Assembly: GCA_020026175.1 (NCBI GenBank)
Contig: JAHHQV010000002.1
Span: forward strand, 54,165-118,164
Direction: 5' to 3'
Source: Phocaeicola sp.
GTDB lineage: Bacteria; Bacteroidota; Bacteroidia; Bacteroidales; Bacteroidaceae
DNA: 64,000 nt
The notes below the pieces were generated by a model that saw only the letters and a list, made by a program, of their open reading frames with translations, ran no database searches and was not told the DNA's origin. The stretch's first letter is position 1, and every line of letters starts with the position of its first letter. Positions 18,491 through 27,463 of this stretch are shown here, piece by piece. A program made the position numbers and the translations under genes.

Positions 18491-18559
18491 TCACCAGCCC
18501 ACCGATATATTCGTCAGGTAATGATGATGGCGATGATGAAGTGAATTAATATAGCTCAT
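18491..18559 (-). CDS. hisL: his operon leader peptide (22 residues)
   Basis: A 22-codon reading frame, ATG at 18559-18557 and TGA at 18493-18491. It starts MSYINSL, then has HHRHHH: five His codons (all CAT) in six positions, then YLTN. It lies downstream of a good promoter (18586-18616) and upstream of a strong terminator, directly before hisG. This is the classic layout of ribosome-mediated attenuation: with little charged His-tRNA the ribosome stalls in the His run and lets the antiterminator form. Too short to be found by ordinary gene calling. The peptide itself probably has no function. Confidence 0.9.
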   Translation of the reverse strand: MSYINSLHHRHHHYLTNISVGW

Positions 18560-18585
18560 TGTTTTTATTTTCTAACTGTTTCCGA

Positions 18586-18616
18586 CAAATGTATAGTTAT
18601 ATGTTTGTTTATCCAA
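18586..18616 (-). promoter_or_regulatory. his operon promoter
   Basis: Read on the minus strand: TTGG (18616-18613), exactly 19 nt, TACATTTG (18593-18586). The expected start near 18580 leaves a leader of ~20 nt before the leader-peptide ATG. It lies just downstream of the stop of the thioesterase gene. Confidence 0.75.
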
Positions 18617-18646
18617 GTTTTTATTATGTTTTTTTTGATTTTGCTT

Positions 18647-19138
18647 TCAAATTAGTGGATTTTCATCGGTTCCTTCAGTATCACATCCATTAAAGTACAT
18701 ATCTTTAAGAGATTTTTCTTTAGTAAAAGTAAAGTAAGTACAAGTAGCTTTTGTACATTCTTTTCCTTCTTTATCATATATAGTAGCATCCACCAACACT
18801 AGATTTCTTTTTTGTTCTCTTATTCTAGCTCTGATAACAATATATTCTTCTGTAGTCATCACCGGTCTCATGTATTTTGTTTCCATGTGAGAAGTGACAC
18901 CAGTTGTTTGAAATTTTCTTGCAATAACCCACGCACAGATTTCATCAAGGAGTGTTGCCTGAATTCCACCATGCATAGTATTAAGCCATCCTTGATATTT
19001 AGCTTCGGGATGCCATATACTCACAATGTCTTCTCCATCTTCATAGAATTCCATTTTCAGCCCTGCTTCGTTTTGTTGGGCACAACCAAAACAGAAATAC
19101 CCTTTTATGTCTTTCCACGGGTTTATTATCTTCTTCAT
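18647..19138 (-). CDS. PaaI-family hotdog thioesterase
   Basis: 163 residues from ATG 19138 (MKKIINPWKDIKGYFCFGC). A longer start at 19171 would overlap the upstream gene and adds an untypical tail. The hotdog-fold signature is NTMHGGIQATLLDEICAWV, where His-Gly-Gly and Asp/Glu form the acyl-CoA thioesterase active site; the front Cys-x-x-Cys (CFGCAQQN) is frequent in this subgroup. It should hydrolyse a small acyl-CoA in the cytoplasm; the substrate is unknown. It lies 22 nt after a Dabb-domain gene in the same direction, so probably one transcript, and is followed by the his promoter. Confidence 0.85.
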   Translation of the reverse strand: MKKIINPWKDIKGYFCFGCAQQNEAGLKMEFYEDGEDIVSIWHPEAKYQGWLNTMHGGIQATLLDEICAWVIARKFQTTGVTSHMETKYMRPVMTTEEYIVIRARIREQKRNLVLVDATIYDKEGKECTKATCTYFTFTKEKSLKDMYFNGCDTEGTDENPLI

Positions 19139-19160
19139 ATCTGGATGTAAAATTGTATAA

Positions 19161-19460
19161 TTATACTTCAAAGTCTACACACGACCTGTCTGCTTTGGCC
19201 TCTTTTATGATTCCGGCTGCTGATACATGTGCAGGGTGTACAGAATAAGCTTTTACATCGTCTAATGTGTCGAACAAACTTTCCAGACATATATCCCATT
19301 TTTCAGAACAATTAATGTTTATTCCTACATGAATGTGTCTGATAAAGTCTATATGTAAAGGCAGTGCTTCTATGGCTTTCTTGAAATTTACCATAATTTC
19401 ATTCTTCTCTTCTGTAGTGAGAGTTTCTTTCAGTTTGAATAATACAACGTGTTTGACCAT
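19161..19460 (-). CDS. Dabb-family (stress-responsive A/B barrel) protein
   Basis: 99 residues with the full Dabb pattern: MVKHVVLFKLKETLTTEEKN at the start, a central His/Asp-containing strand (IDFIRHIHVGIN), and AYSVHPAHVSAAGIIKEA near the end, which is the conserved H-P-x-H element. The fold is a ferredoxin-like dimeric barrel. Plant and bacterial relatives include stress proteins and some cyclases, but most bacterial members have no known reaction. It is followed by the thioesterase gene. Divergent from the SusC gene across a 306-bp gap that holds the SusC promoter. Confidence 0.85.
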   Translation of the reverse strand: MVKHVVLFKLKETLTTEEKNEIMVNFKKAIEALPLHIDFIRHIHVGININCSEKWDICLESLFDTLDDVKAYSVHPAHVSAAGIIKEAKADRSCVDFEV

Positions 19461-19672
19461 AATTCTTGTTTTTATATTGATTTAATATATTGCAAACATA
19501 CGGAAAATATTAATAAAAGTATACATAAAGCATCCTAAAATAGAATTAATTCTTATTTATACTATCAGCACTGTTTGCTATAATGTTTTTTATCAAAAAA
19601 TAATATAAAGTGAATAAGTATGCGTAAAATTGGCTTTTTTATGCATAAAATGCATTATTATTCCTATTTTTA

Positions 19673-19703
19673 TTTGTATTTATTCATTATTTGAATACTT
19701 TCG
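19673..19703 (+). promoter_or_regulatory. Promoter of the SusC/SusD operon
   Basis: TTTG (19673-19676), 19 nt, TACTTTCG (19696-19703). The start would be near 19710, leaving a ~57-nt A/G-rich leader. Upstream, 19540-19670 is AT-rich with no other clear signal. Confidence 0.65.
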
Positions 19704-19766
19704 CACCTCGAAAAAAGGAAAAAGGAAAAAAAGATTGTATAACTAAACTGTAAAAGTGATTAATTT

Positions 19767-22700
19767 ATGAAGAAGGTTTTGCTGTTTACAACCTTCCTGG
19801 CTTCAGGGTTGGGTGTGGCAAATGCACAGGTCTCACAGGTTACCGGAACTGTCATCTCTGAGGAGGATGGCTTGCCTGTAGTTGGTGCGTCGGTATTAGT
19901 TAAAGGTACTACAATAGGTACAGTAACAGACATTGATGGTAATTTTACAATCTCAGGGGTACCTGCAGATGGAAAAAGCATTATAGTTTCTTTTATAGGT
20001 CTTCAAAGTCAGGAACTTGCTATTAAATCTCAGATGGATGTTGTTTTAAAATCGGATGCAGAAGTACTTGAGGAGGTTGTGGTCGTGGCATATGGTACAC
20101 AGTCTGCACGTACTGTTACAGCTTCTGTTTCATCTATCAAAAGTGATGCTTTAAAGGATGTCCCTAATACAAGCCTTGACCAGATGATGCAAGGGCGTGC
20201 TTCTGGACTTAATATTACAACTCCTTCAGGAGGTGTAGGACAGTCTCCTGTGGTACATATCCGTGGTGTGAACTCAATTACTTCAGGTACTCAGCCATTG
20301 TATGTGGTAGATGGTATGCCAATCCAATCGGGTAACCTTGCAGAAGGTTCTGGAAAAGGACAGGTTATAGGTAGTGCCAATGCCTTGGCAGATATCAATC
20401 CGGCAGACATTCTTTCTATCGATGTATTGAAAGATGCAGCTGCAGCAGCTCTTTATGGTTCGCGTGCGGCAAACGGTGTGGTGCTTATCACAACCAGACA
20501 AGGTAGCAGTGGTAAGGCAAAAGTGTCATACGATGCTTCTTTTGGTTTCTCTCATAGAACTGAATTTATCGACATGATGAATGCTCAGGAGTATGTAGAC
20601 TTCAAGAATTTGTCATTGATAAATAGATATGGAACTGATAATGCTGCTGAGTTGTCAAATTTGACTTCTGCATTTATAGATAAACCTTCTTTTGGTACTA
20701 AAGGTTTCAATATGATGTCCGGAGTTGATACAAAATGGGCTGATGAGATATTTCAGAATGGTTTCACTCAAGATCAGACAGTATCTGTGTCGGGTGGTAC
20801 AGAAAAGGTGAAATACTATATGTCGGCCAATTATAATACTCAGAAAGGTATTGTTGTGGGTGATAACTACAAGCGTCTTGGAGGAAAGGCAAACATAGTT
20901 GTTAATGCTACAGACTGGTTGAAGTTGGGTATGAATTCAGGTGTAAACGTAAGTTCTACAGCTCAGGTCGATGCTGCGCGTAATGGTGAGAGCTTTGCCG
21001 TGGGCGGTTTTCCACGTCTTGCTATAGTAAATGCTCCCAATATTCCTGCATATGGAGAAAACGGTGCAGCCTATTATGATGAAGTAGGCTATCTTGGATA
21101 TGGACCAAATGCTGTTTATAGTACATATTCTAATCCTTCGGCTCTTGTTGAAGTTGGCAATAACACAAATGTTGACGTAACACGTATATTGAGTAGTTTC
21201 TTTGCAGAAGTAACTCCTGTAAAGAAACTTACCCTAAAGACTCAGTATAATATAGATGATGCAAGAGTAGAAAACTCTAATTTCATGTCACCTAAACATG
21301 GCGATGGATTGAATACAGAAGGATATGCTTACAATGCTTCTATGCATACGTCTGTATGGACATGGACTAATACTGCTACATACGATTTTTCTTTGGGCGA
21401 TCATCATTTCAATTTGCTTGCCGGTATGGAAGCTACTGAAAAGAGTTATAAGGACTGGAGTGCGTCAAGGACTGGTCTTCTTGACGACAAGTTTACAGAT
21501 TTTCAAGGTCCTTTCTCGAATGCAACTGCAGATGGTAATTTGTCGAAAAACTCTATGGTATCATACTTTGGACGTATCAACTATAATTATTTGTCGAAAT
21601 ACATGCTTTCTGTAAACTTCCGTCGTGACGGACTTTCAGCCTTGAGTACAGCCAACCGTTGGGGAAACTTTGGCGGAGCTTCTGTAGCATGGAGAGTTTC
21701 GGAAGAGGCTTTCTTCGAACCGCTAAAAGAATATGTAGAAGATTTTAAGATAAAGGGAAGTTACGGAGTTGTAGGTAATACTAATATCGACGACTATGCT
21801 TTCCGTAGCTATTACAAGCCTTTTACTTATGGAAACAGCGGTTCTTATCTTCTTTCAAAGATAGCCGATCCTAATCTGAAGTGGGAGTCTTCACATAAGT
21901 ATGACGTAGGTTTCAATGCTCGTATATTGAACAGGTTCAATGTTGATTTTGATTATTTCTATACCAAATCTTCAGACCTTATTCTAAATGTACCTCAAGC
22001 ACCATCAAAAGGTCTTCCGGGAAATATCATTACAACCAATGCCGGTAAGATGAAGAATTATGGTATTGAACTTACATTGTCGGCAGATATATTCAGAGAT
22101 ACAGAGTTCAAGTGGAACACAAGTTTTAATATCACTACTACAAAAAATGAGGTGATTTCCTTGGCCGATGGACTTGAAAATATCATAGGTGCAGATGCAA
22201 GTCAGCTTGAAGTTACAAATATAACAGTCCCTGGAAAATCAATCGGCCAGTTGTATCTTTATCATACGGATGGAGTTGACCCAGAGTCTGGTTATCGTAT
22301 TTTCTATAGTCCTGAAGGCGATAAACTGCTTTATGATCATAATAGAGGATTTGTCAAGGAAGACAATACAATATATAATGGAGACCCTGCTCAGAAAATA
22401 TGTGGAAACACATTGCCTACTTGGTATGGTGGATGGAGCAATTACTTCTCTTACAAGAATTTTGATTTGTCTATATTCTTCCAATTCTCTGGCGGAAACT
22501 ATATATATAATGGAACGAAAGCTACTGCAAGTGATATGCGTTATTGGAACAATTCAAAAGAAGTGCTTTCAAACTACTGGACTCAGGAAAGAAAGAATGC
22601 TATGTTTCCAAAACCTGTTTATGGTGATAACATATCAAACGGTTCTTCATATCCTATCAGTGATTGGGTAGAGAAAGGAAACTATCTGCGCTTGAAGAAC

Positions 22701-22928
22701 ATTTCTCTTGGATATACTTTCGATACCAAGAATTGGGCCAGTGCTATAGGTATAAGTAAACTGAGAGTGTATGCTCAGGCACAAAACTTATTTGTACTGA
22801 CAGGATACTCGGGTATGGACCCAGAAGTGATGTCAAACATTACAAATGCCACTCTTGCACCTGGAACAGATAAGAATACTTTGCCACAGGCACGTACATT
22901 TACATTTGGTGTAAACTTGTCATTCTAA
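19767..22928 (+). CDS. SusC/RagA-family TonB-linked outer-membrane transporter
   Basis: 1053 residues. A signal peptide (MKKVLLFTTFLASGLGVANA) is followed by a carboxypeptidase-like beta-sandwich domain (~25-100, VTGTVISEEDGLPVVGASV), the TonB-box region around EEVVVVAYGTQ, the plug domain (~115-230, with HIRGVNSITSGTQPLYVVDG and AAAALYGSRAANGVVLITT), and a 22-strand barrel ending in an aromatic residue (FTFGVNLSF). SusC proteins move oligosaccharides or peptides across the outer membrane with TonB energy, capped by a SusD lipoprotein, which is the next gene (27-nt gap). No glycosidase, ECF sigma/anti-sigma or hybrid sensor gene is adjacent, so the substrate cannot be inferred from context. 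Confidence 0.95.
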   Translation: MKKVLLFTTFLASGLGVANAQVSQVTGTVISEEDGLPVVGASVLVKGTTIGTVTDIDGNFTISGVPADGKSIIVSFIGLQSQELAIKSQMDVVLKSDAEVLEEVVVVAYGTQSARTVTASVSSIKSDALKDVPNTSLDQMMQGRASGLNITTPSGGVGQSPVVHIRGVNSITSGTQPLYVVDGMPIQSGNLAEGSGKGQVIGSANALADINPADILSIDVLKDAAAAALYGSRAANGVVLITTRQGSSGKAKVSYDASFGFSHRTEFIDMMNAQEYVDFKNLSLINRYGTDNAAELSNLTSAFIDKPSFGTKGFNMMSGVDTKWADEIFQNGFTQDQTVSVSGGTEKVKYYMSANYNTQKGIVVGDNYKRLGGKANIVVNATDWLKLGMNSGVNVSSTAQVDAARNGESFAVGGFPRLAIVNAPNIPAYGENGAAYYDEVGYLGYGPNAVYSTYSNPSALVEVGNNTNVDVTRILSSFFAEVTPVKKLTLKTQYNIDDARVENSNFMSPKHGDGLNTEGYAYNASMHTSVWTWTNTATYDFSLGDHHFNLLAGMEATEKSYKDWSASRTGLLDDKFTDFQGPFSNATADGNLSKNSMVSYFGRINYNYLSKYMLSVNFRRDGLSALSTANRWGNFGGASVAWRVSEEAFFEPLKEYVEDFKIKGSYGVVGNTNIDDYAFRSYYKPFTYGNSGSYLLSKIADPNLKWESSHKYDVGFNARILNRFNVDFDYFYTKSSDLILNVPQAPSKGLPGNIITTNAGKMKNYGIELTLSADIFRDTEFKWNTSFNITTTKNEVISLADGLENIIGADASQLEVTNITVPGKSIGQLYLYHTDGVDPESGYRIFYSPEGDKLLYDHNRGFVKEDNTIYNGDPAQKICGNTLPTWYGGWSNYFSYKNFDLSIFFQFSGGNYIYNGTKATASDMRYWNNSKEVLSNYWTQERKNAMFPKPVYGDNISNGSSYPISDWVEKGNYLRLKNISLGYTFDTKNWASAIGISKLRVYAQAQNLFVLTGYSGMDPEVMSNITNATLAPGTDKNTLPQARTFTFGVNLSF

Positions 22929-22955
22929 ACGAAACTATTAAACGGAACTTAAATT

Positions 22956-24365
22956 ATGAAGAAATATATAGCATATTCAATACTACTTGCTTCAGCTGCA
23001 TTGAGCAGCTGTAGCGGAAGTTTTCTTGATCAGAATCCTCCTTTGTTTGTTGAACCTGATGAAATATACAATAAGCCAGAACGTATAGAGGCTGCTTTGC
23101 TTGGACTTTATTCTTCTATCAAGAATACAGACAGTGAGTCGTTCCTTGGAGGTAAAACCTATATGGTATTTGACAATAGAAGTGAAGATATTGTAAATGT
23201 AGATGAAAATATCATTACTCTTGCCAATACTTACAGCTTTAAGGTAAATTCTACCGATACCGAGAATACAACTACTTGGAACAGTGCATACGCCACTATC
23301 AATAAGGTGAATATTTTCTTGAAACATATTGAAGAAGTGAAAGATTTAGTTGCCGATAAGTATGAGCAGTATAAAGCTGAGGCTTTGTTCTTGAGAGCAA
23401 TGACTTATTATTACCTCAACAATCTGTATGCAATGCCATATACTTTAGATCAGAATGCTAAGTCTGTTCCTTTGAGATTGGAGGCCGAAACTGGTCAGGA
23501 ACATAATGGAAAGAAGAGAGCCACAGTAGCAGAGGTATACAATCAGGTGTTGGAAGATTTGAAAGCAATGGATAATCTTCCTGATAAATCGGGGCTTGAC
23601 GAACAAAATGTGACACGTGCCACTAAGGCTGCTGCCAATATGCTTAAGATGCGTGTATATATGTCGATGGAAAACTGGACAGAAGCAATAAAAGCAGGAG
23701 AATCTGTAAATGGATATTCACTTACTCCGAAATTTTCCGATTTGTTCAGGGCACCATATTTCACAGATGAGACTATCTTTACTTTGCCTATGAGTGACAA
23801 TGACAGACCAGGTTCTCAAGAGGGGCTTGGAGGTTATTACAACTCTTCTGCATATATTCTTGTTGTAGATATGGAGAACGGTATATTTTCTCCTAAATTC
23901 CAGTACAATAACTCTACAGATGCACGTTGTACCTTACTTCAGAATGAAGGTGCAAGACGTACAAGATTGATGAAATTTATAGACGGTGCAAGATATCAGG
24001 ATTGGGTTCCTGTTTTCCGTTATTCCGAAACTTTGCTTAATCTTGCAGAGTGTTACGCAAACAATGGTAGCGAAGACAAGGCGCGCGAATGTTTCAAGCA
24101 GGTAAGACGTCGTTCTATATCAGATTCAAATGATACATATCTTGATGACTCGAAGATAGATGCATTGTCGGGTGATGACTTGAAGCAGGCTATATACGAT
24201 GAAAGACGTGCAGAGTTTATAGGTGAAGGAATAAGAGGTCTTGATGTATTTAGAAGAGGTGAACCTTTTGTACGCGGAGAAATGGTGGTAAATCCAAAAG
24301 ATATGGGATATGTATGGCCAATATCTCATTTCGAACAGCTAATGAATCCAGATTTGAATAAATAA
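22956..24365 (+). CDS. SusD/RagB-family outer-membrane lipoprotein
   Basis: 469 residues. A lipoprotein signal (LLASAALSSCSGS) has Cys at about residue 19. It then shows SusD-type features: SFLDQNPPLFVEPDEIY at the N-terminus, TPR-like helices (KYEQYKAEALFLRAMTYYYLNNLYAMPYT), and the C-terminal SusD segment with LAECYANNGSEDKARE, DERRAEFIGEGIRGLDVFRRGE and the closing YVWPIS. It forms the hinged lid of the SusC transporter and binds the substrate at the surface. It is shorter than StarchSusD (551) and peptide-binding RagB (~500). Terminated at 24392-24439. Confidence 0.93.
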   Translation: MKKYIAYSILLASAALSSCSGSFLDQNPPLFVEPDEIYNKPERIEAALLGLYSSIKNTDSESFLGGKTYMVFDNRSEDIVNVDENIITLANTYSFKVNSTDTENTTTWNSAYATINKVNIFLKHIEEVKDLVADKYEQYKAEALFLRAMTYYYLNNLYAMPYTLDQNAKSVPLRLEAETGQEHNGKKRATVAEVYNQVLEDLKAMDNLPDKSGLDEQNVTRATKAAANMLKMRVYMSMENWTEAIKAGESVNGYSLTPKFSDLFRAPYFTDETIFTLPMSDNDRPGSQEGLGGYYNSSAYILVVDMENGIFSPKFQYNNSTDARCTLLQNEGARRTRLMKFIDGARYQDWVPVFRYSETLLNLAECYANNGSEDKARECFKQVRRRSISDSNDTYLDDSKIDALSGDDLKQAIYDERRAEFIGEGIRGLDVFRRGEPFVRGEMVVNPKDMGYVWPISHFEQLMNPDLNK

Positions 24366-24391
24366 TATACATAATCGTATAACATTTGATA

Positions 24392-24439
24392 AATGACAGA
24401 ATAGAATGTATAACACATTTCAATTCTGTCATTTTTTTT
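24392..24439 (+). terminator. Terminator of the SusC/SusD operon
   Basis: AATGACAGAAT (24392-24402) pairs with ATTCTGTCATT (24423-24433) and is followed by eight T. Confidence 0.88.
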
Positions 24440-24528
24440 CTCTGTTTCTACTTTGTTTGATGCCTGTATATTTGCATATGTCACAGATTATTACGAATAT
24501 TGTACTTATTTCGTTTTTAAAGAATTAT

Positions 24529-25908
24529 ATGAAGAAGATAAATTACTTGCCTCTTGTCATCACTTTCTTGTCTATGCTTTTTTCGTGTACATCGTCAAAG
24601 AAAAAAGAACACACCATCATACATCAGGATTTGCAACAGATAATAGAAGATGGAGAACTTGTTGCGCTTACCATAAGCAGTTCGGCCTCTTATTTCAATT
24701 ATCGTGAGACTCCTATGGGATTTCAGTACGAACTGGCAAAGCAGTTTGCCAATTCATTGGGTGTAGAGTTAAAGATAAAGGTAGTAAATTCTGAGGTGGA
24801 ACTTGTGAGAGCCTTGCTTGACGGGGATGGAGACATCATAACATATAATCTGTCTGTCACCAACACTCCTAAAGATAGTTTAATATATTGTGGAGAAGAG
24901 AATATTTCACATCAAGTACTTGTACAGAGAAACGGTAAGAATACAGTTAAGGATGTAACCCAACTTATAGGCAAGGATATATATGTCATGCCTGGGAAAT
25001 ATCAGCAGAGGCTTGATAATCTTAATAAGGAACTAGGCGGCGGGATAAACATTTATGTAGCTGATCATGATAGTGTTACAAACGAAGATCTTATAAGTAT
25101 GGTGGCAGAAGGAAAGATTGACTATACCACTTCGGGCAATGAGCTGGCAATGATAAACAAGACATATTCGCCTAATCTCAAGGTAGACATAGAGATAAGT
25201 TTTGATCAAAAATCTTCTTGGGCTGTAAGAAAAACATCGCCTATGCTTGCTGCTGCAGCTGATAAATGGCACAAGGAAAATATCAATTCAGCAGAATTTA
25301 TAGCAAGTGCAAGGAGATATTTCGAACTAAACAAGCGTACACAGCAGGGTACGATACTGTCTGTTGAGAACGGAACGATTTCGCATTATGATGATTTGTT
25401 CAAGAAGTATTCGGTAAAGATAGATTGGGACTGGAGATTGTTTGCTGCATTGGTCTATACCGAGTCGAATTTCAATCCTAATGCTGTTTCATGGGCAGGT
25501 GCCAAAGGACTCATGCAGCTTATGCCGTCAACGGCAAGGGCTTTCGGTATGCCTCAAGGAATGGATACTGACCCTGAAGAAAGTATAAAGGCAGGAGTGG
25601 AGTACATAAGAGAATTGGAAAGTATATTCTCTAAAATTAAAGACAGAAAACAGAAGGAACAGTTTGTTCTTGCATCTTATAATGCTGGAATAGGCCATGT
25701 GTTTGATGCTATGGCTTTGGCAGAGAAATACGGTAAGGACAAATATAGATGGGACAACAATGTTGAAATATACATGCTTCTCAAAAATAAGGAAGAATAT
25801 TATAAAGACCCTGTGTGTAAAAACGGCTATTTCAGAGGAATAGAAACTTATAATTTTGTTCGCAACGTACGTACAAGGGCAGATGTATACATACAGAAGA
25901 TAAAATGA
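24529..25908 (+). CDS. MltF-like membrane-bound lytic murein transglycosylase
   Basis: 459 residues from ATG 24529, chosen because it gives a clean lipoprotein signal (MKKINYLPLVITFLSMLFSC); earlier in-frame Met codons would add an unlikely hydrophobic tail. Residues ~40-280 form a family 3 solute-binding domain (GELVALTISSSASYFNY, then PMGFQYELAKQFANSLGVEL). Residues ~295-430 form an SLT lysozyme-like domain with the catalytic Glu in AALVYTESNF, then SWAGAKGLMQLMPSTARAFG and VLASYNAGIGH. This two-domain layout is that of MltF, which cleaves peptidoglycan and is modulated by muropeptide binding to the N-terminal domain. Monocistronic. Confidence 0.92.
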   Translation: MKKINYLPLVITFLSMLFSCTSSKKKEHTIIHQDLQQIIEDGELVALTISSSASYFNYRETPMGFQYELAKQFANSLGVELKIKVVNSEVELVRALLDGDGDIITYNLSVTNTPKDSLIYCGEENISHQVLVQRNGKNTVKDVTQLIGKDIYVMPGKYQQRLDNLNKELGGGINIYVADHDSVTNEDLISMVAEGKIDYTTSGNELAMINKTYSPNLKVDIEISFDQKSSWAVRKTSPMLAAAADKWHKENINSAEFIASARRYFELNKRTQQGTILSVENGTISHYDDLFKKYSVKIDWDWRLFAALVYTESNFNPNAVSWAGAKGLMQLMPSTARAFGMPQGMDTDPEESIKAGVEYIRELESIFSKIKDRKQKEQFVLASYNAGIGHVFDAMALAEKYGKDKYRWDNNVEIYMLLKNKEEYYKDPVCKNGYFRGIETYNFVRNVRTRADVYIQKIK

Positions 25909-25910
25909 AA

Positions 25911-25940
25911 ACCGGAAATTCCACAATGGGAACTTCCGGT
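25911..25940. terminator. Hairpin between mltF-like and thioredoxin genes
   Basis: ACCGGAAATTCC (25911-25922) and GGAACTTCCGGT (25929-25940) form a near-perfect stem between convergent genes. T runs are weak on both sides, so termination is likely but not certain. Confidence 0.6.
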
Positions 25941-25978
25941 CAATTATATAAGCAATTATAGATGAAAATGAGCTAATC

Positions 25979-26278
25979 TCATTTGAACATATCAATAATC
26001 TTGTTCAATTCTGTAGAGTTTATAACTCCACTTTGTCGCCATACCTGTTTCCTGTTTTTGAAGATCATTAGTGTAGGTACAGACTGTATAGCGTATTGCA
26101 TGGCTGTGTTTCTATTTTTGTCTACATCTACTTTAATGATTCTTACGTTGTCTCCTTGTATGTCTTTGACTTGTTTCAGTATTTGTGTCATTGCTTTACA
26201 AGGACCGCACCATTCGGCAAAGAAATCTACAAGAACAGGTATATCTGATGAATTTATCAAATCAGTAAAACTTTCCAT
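25979..26278 (-). CDS. Thioredoxin
   Basis: 99 residues, a single thioredoxin fold with the canonical redox motif in FFAEWCGPCKAMTQIL (residues ~27-30 WCGPC) and the cis-Pro in QSVPTLMIF. There is no signal peptide, so it is cytoplasmic. It reduces disulfides of target proteins with electrons from thioredoxin reductase, which is not in this window. The gene stands alone between two hairpins; Bacteroides have several trx genes, so a specific trxA assignment is not possible. Confidence 0.93.
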   Translation of the reverse strand: MESFTDLINSSDIPVLVDFFAEWCGPCKAMTQILKQVKDIQGDNVRIIKVDVDKNRNTAMQYAIQSVPTLMIFKNRKQVWRQSGVINSTELNKIIDMFK

Positions 26279-26363
26279 ATAGCTTATCGTCTTTATTAAG
26301 TTTTTATCTTATTTGTTTTAAATAAAAACAATACTAAAGTAGGATTTGTTCATTACATATGAT

Positions 26364-26397
26364 AAAAAAAAGTGGAAATACTTTTCAGTACCTCCAC
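26364..26397 (-). terminator. Terminator of the ompH-like operon
   Basis: On the minus strand GTGGAGGTACT pairs with AGTATTTCCAC around GAAA and is followed by eight T. Confidence 0.85.
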
Positions 26398-26417
26398 TTT
26401 CCATATATACAAAATGT

Positions 26418-27023
26418 TTATTTGTTTATTTTTGAGTAGCGTGCGTTAAGCCCGTCTACAATTTCCTGAGTGATATTATAAGCAGGGTCTGCATAAAGAA
26501 GATTGTCAAATCCTGAGTTGCTTATAATAAGGCTATACCCTTTGTCCTTGTTGTATATCTTAAGGAATGAATTGATAGAGTCTCTTAGTTGTAGGCTGTT
26601 CTTCTGGTTTTCATCAGCAAGTTCTTTACTTAGTTTTTCCTGTAAGGCCTGAAGATCTTGTTGCTGTTTAAGTATGCGGGTCTGCTGCTGCTGTGCGCTT
26701 TCCTGACTTACAAAACCATTGTTTTCGTATTTACGCTGAAATTCCTTCATTGCAGCATCAAGAGATTTAGCCTTTTCGTTAAGTGTTGTACGGATGTTTT
26801 CTTCTTTCTTTATCATCAGTTCGTTCAAGTCGTTCCAAAAACGATATTTAGTAAGAAGAGAATCTATTTCTACATAAGCAATTTTTACGTTTGCATTACC
26901 TGTCACAGCACTAGTAACAGATGTATTGCTGTTTGATTCTGTTTTATTACCAGTACACTGCACAAACATTACAGCCATTATCAGGGCTAAAAATCCTTTA
27001 AGGACATTCTTTACTTTTCTCAT
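26418..27023 (-). CDS. OmpH/Skp-family periplasmic chaperone, lipoprotein form
   Basis: 201 residues. The lipoprotein signal is FLALIMAVMFVQCTGNK with Cys near residue 24, followed by a Ser/Thr/Asn linker. The OmpH (Skp) domain begins with KIAYVEIDSLLTKYRFWNDL, continues as a long coiled-coil hairpin rich in Gln, Lys and Glu (~60-150, including QESAQQQQTRILKQQQDLQ), and ends with GYSLIISNSGFDNLLYADP, the returning strand of the trimerisation body. Skp-type proteins hold unfolded outer-membrane proteins in the periplasm. In Bacteroidetes lipoprotein forms like this exist beside soluble Skp. It is 30 nt downstream of an 85-residue membrane protein gene. Confidence 0.9.
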   Translation of the reverse strand: MRKVKNVLKGFLALIMAVMFVQCTGNKTESNSNTSVTSAVTGNANVKIAYVEIDSLLTKYRFWNDLNELMIKKEENIRTTLNEKAKSLDAAMKEFQRKYENNGFVSQESAQQQQTRILKQQQDLQALQEKLSKELADENQKNSLQLRDSINSFLKIYNKDKGYSLIISNSGFDNLLYADPAYNITQEIVDGLNARYSKINK

Positions 27024-27053
27024 AGATCTTTTTGTAGCGTTTAAAAAAATTAG

Positions 27054-27311
27054 TTATTCATTATCATTTTCACTATCTTCATCTTCAAGGCTGTCTTTAC
27101 TTTTTTCCCTTTCAGCTATAGCATTGGGATTGGCCTTTTGCTGTTCTCTGTCTTGCGACTGTACACAACCTATGCCTCTTTCTCGCATTGCCTTGTTTCC
27201 GCTGACATGTGTATTGGGGAACTTCCCGTTTTTCTGTATCAGCATCTTTATACACAATAGTGCTATACAAATAGCAACTATTAACATTGTAGCTAGTATT
27301 ATCTTCAGCAT
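27054..27311 (-). CDS. Small single-span membrane protein, function unknown
   Basis: 85 residues: an N-terminal hydrophobic anchor (MLKIILATMLIVAICIALLC), a short region with HVSGNKAMRERGIGC, then an acidic, probably disordered tail (KDSLEDEDSENDNE). No catalytic motif. The arrangement upstream of an OmpH-like gene (30 nt) on the same strand suggests one transcript. The Gly-Ile-Gly-Cys centre with conserved neighbours is a recurring pattern in short Bacteroidales membrane proteins, but I know no function. Confidence 0.65.
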   Translation of the reverse strand: MLKIILATMLIVAICIALLCIKMLIQKNGKFPNTHVSGNKAMRERGIGCVQSQDREQQKANPNAIAEREKSKDSLEDEDSENDNE

Positions 27312-27463
27312 TTCTATATACTTTTGTACTGCAAATATATAGTTTTTTGTAACGATTTATCCGTATAATCACTTTAAAAATACTTTTGTATATGGATTAA
27401 TACATGAATTTAACGTATTTTTGCAAAATTCAGATGTTAAACTAATAATAAAATACTGATTTT

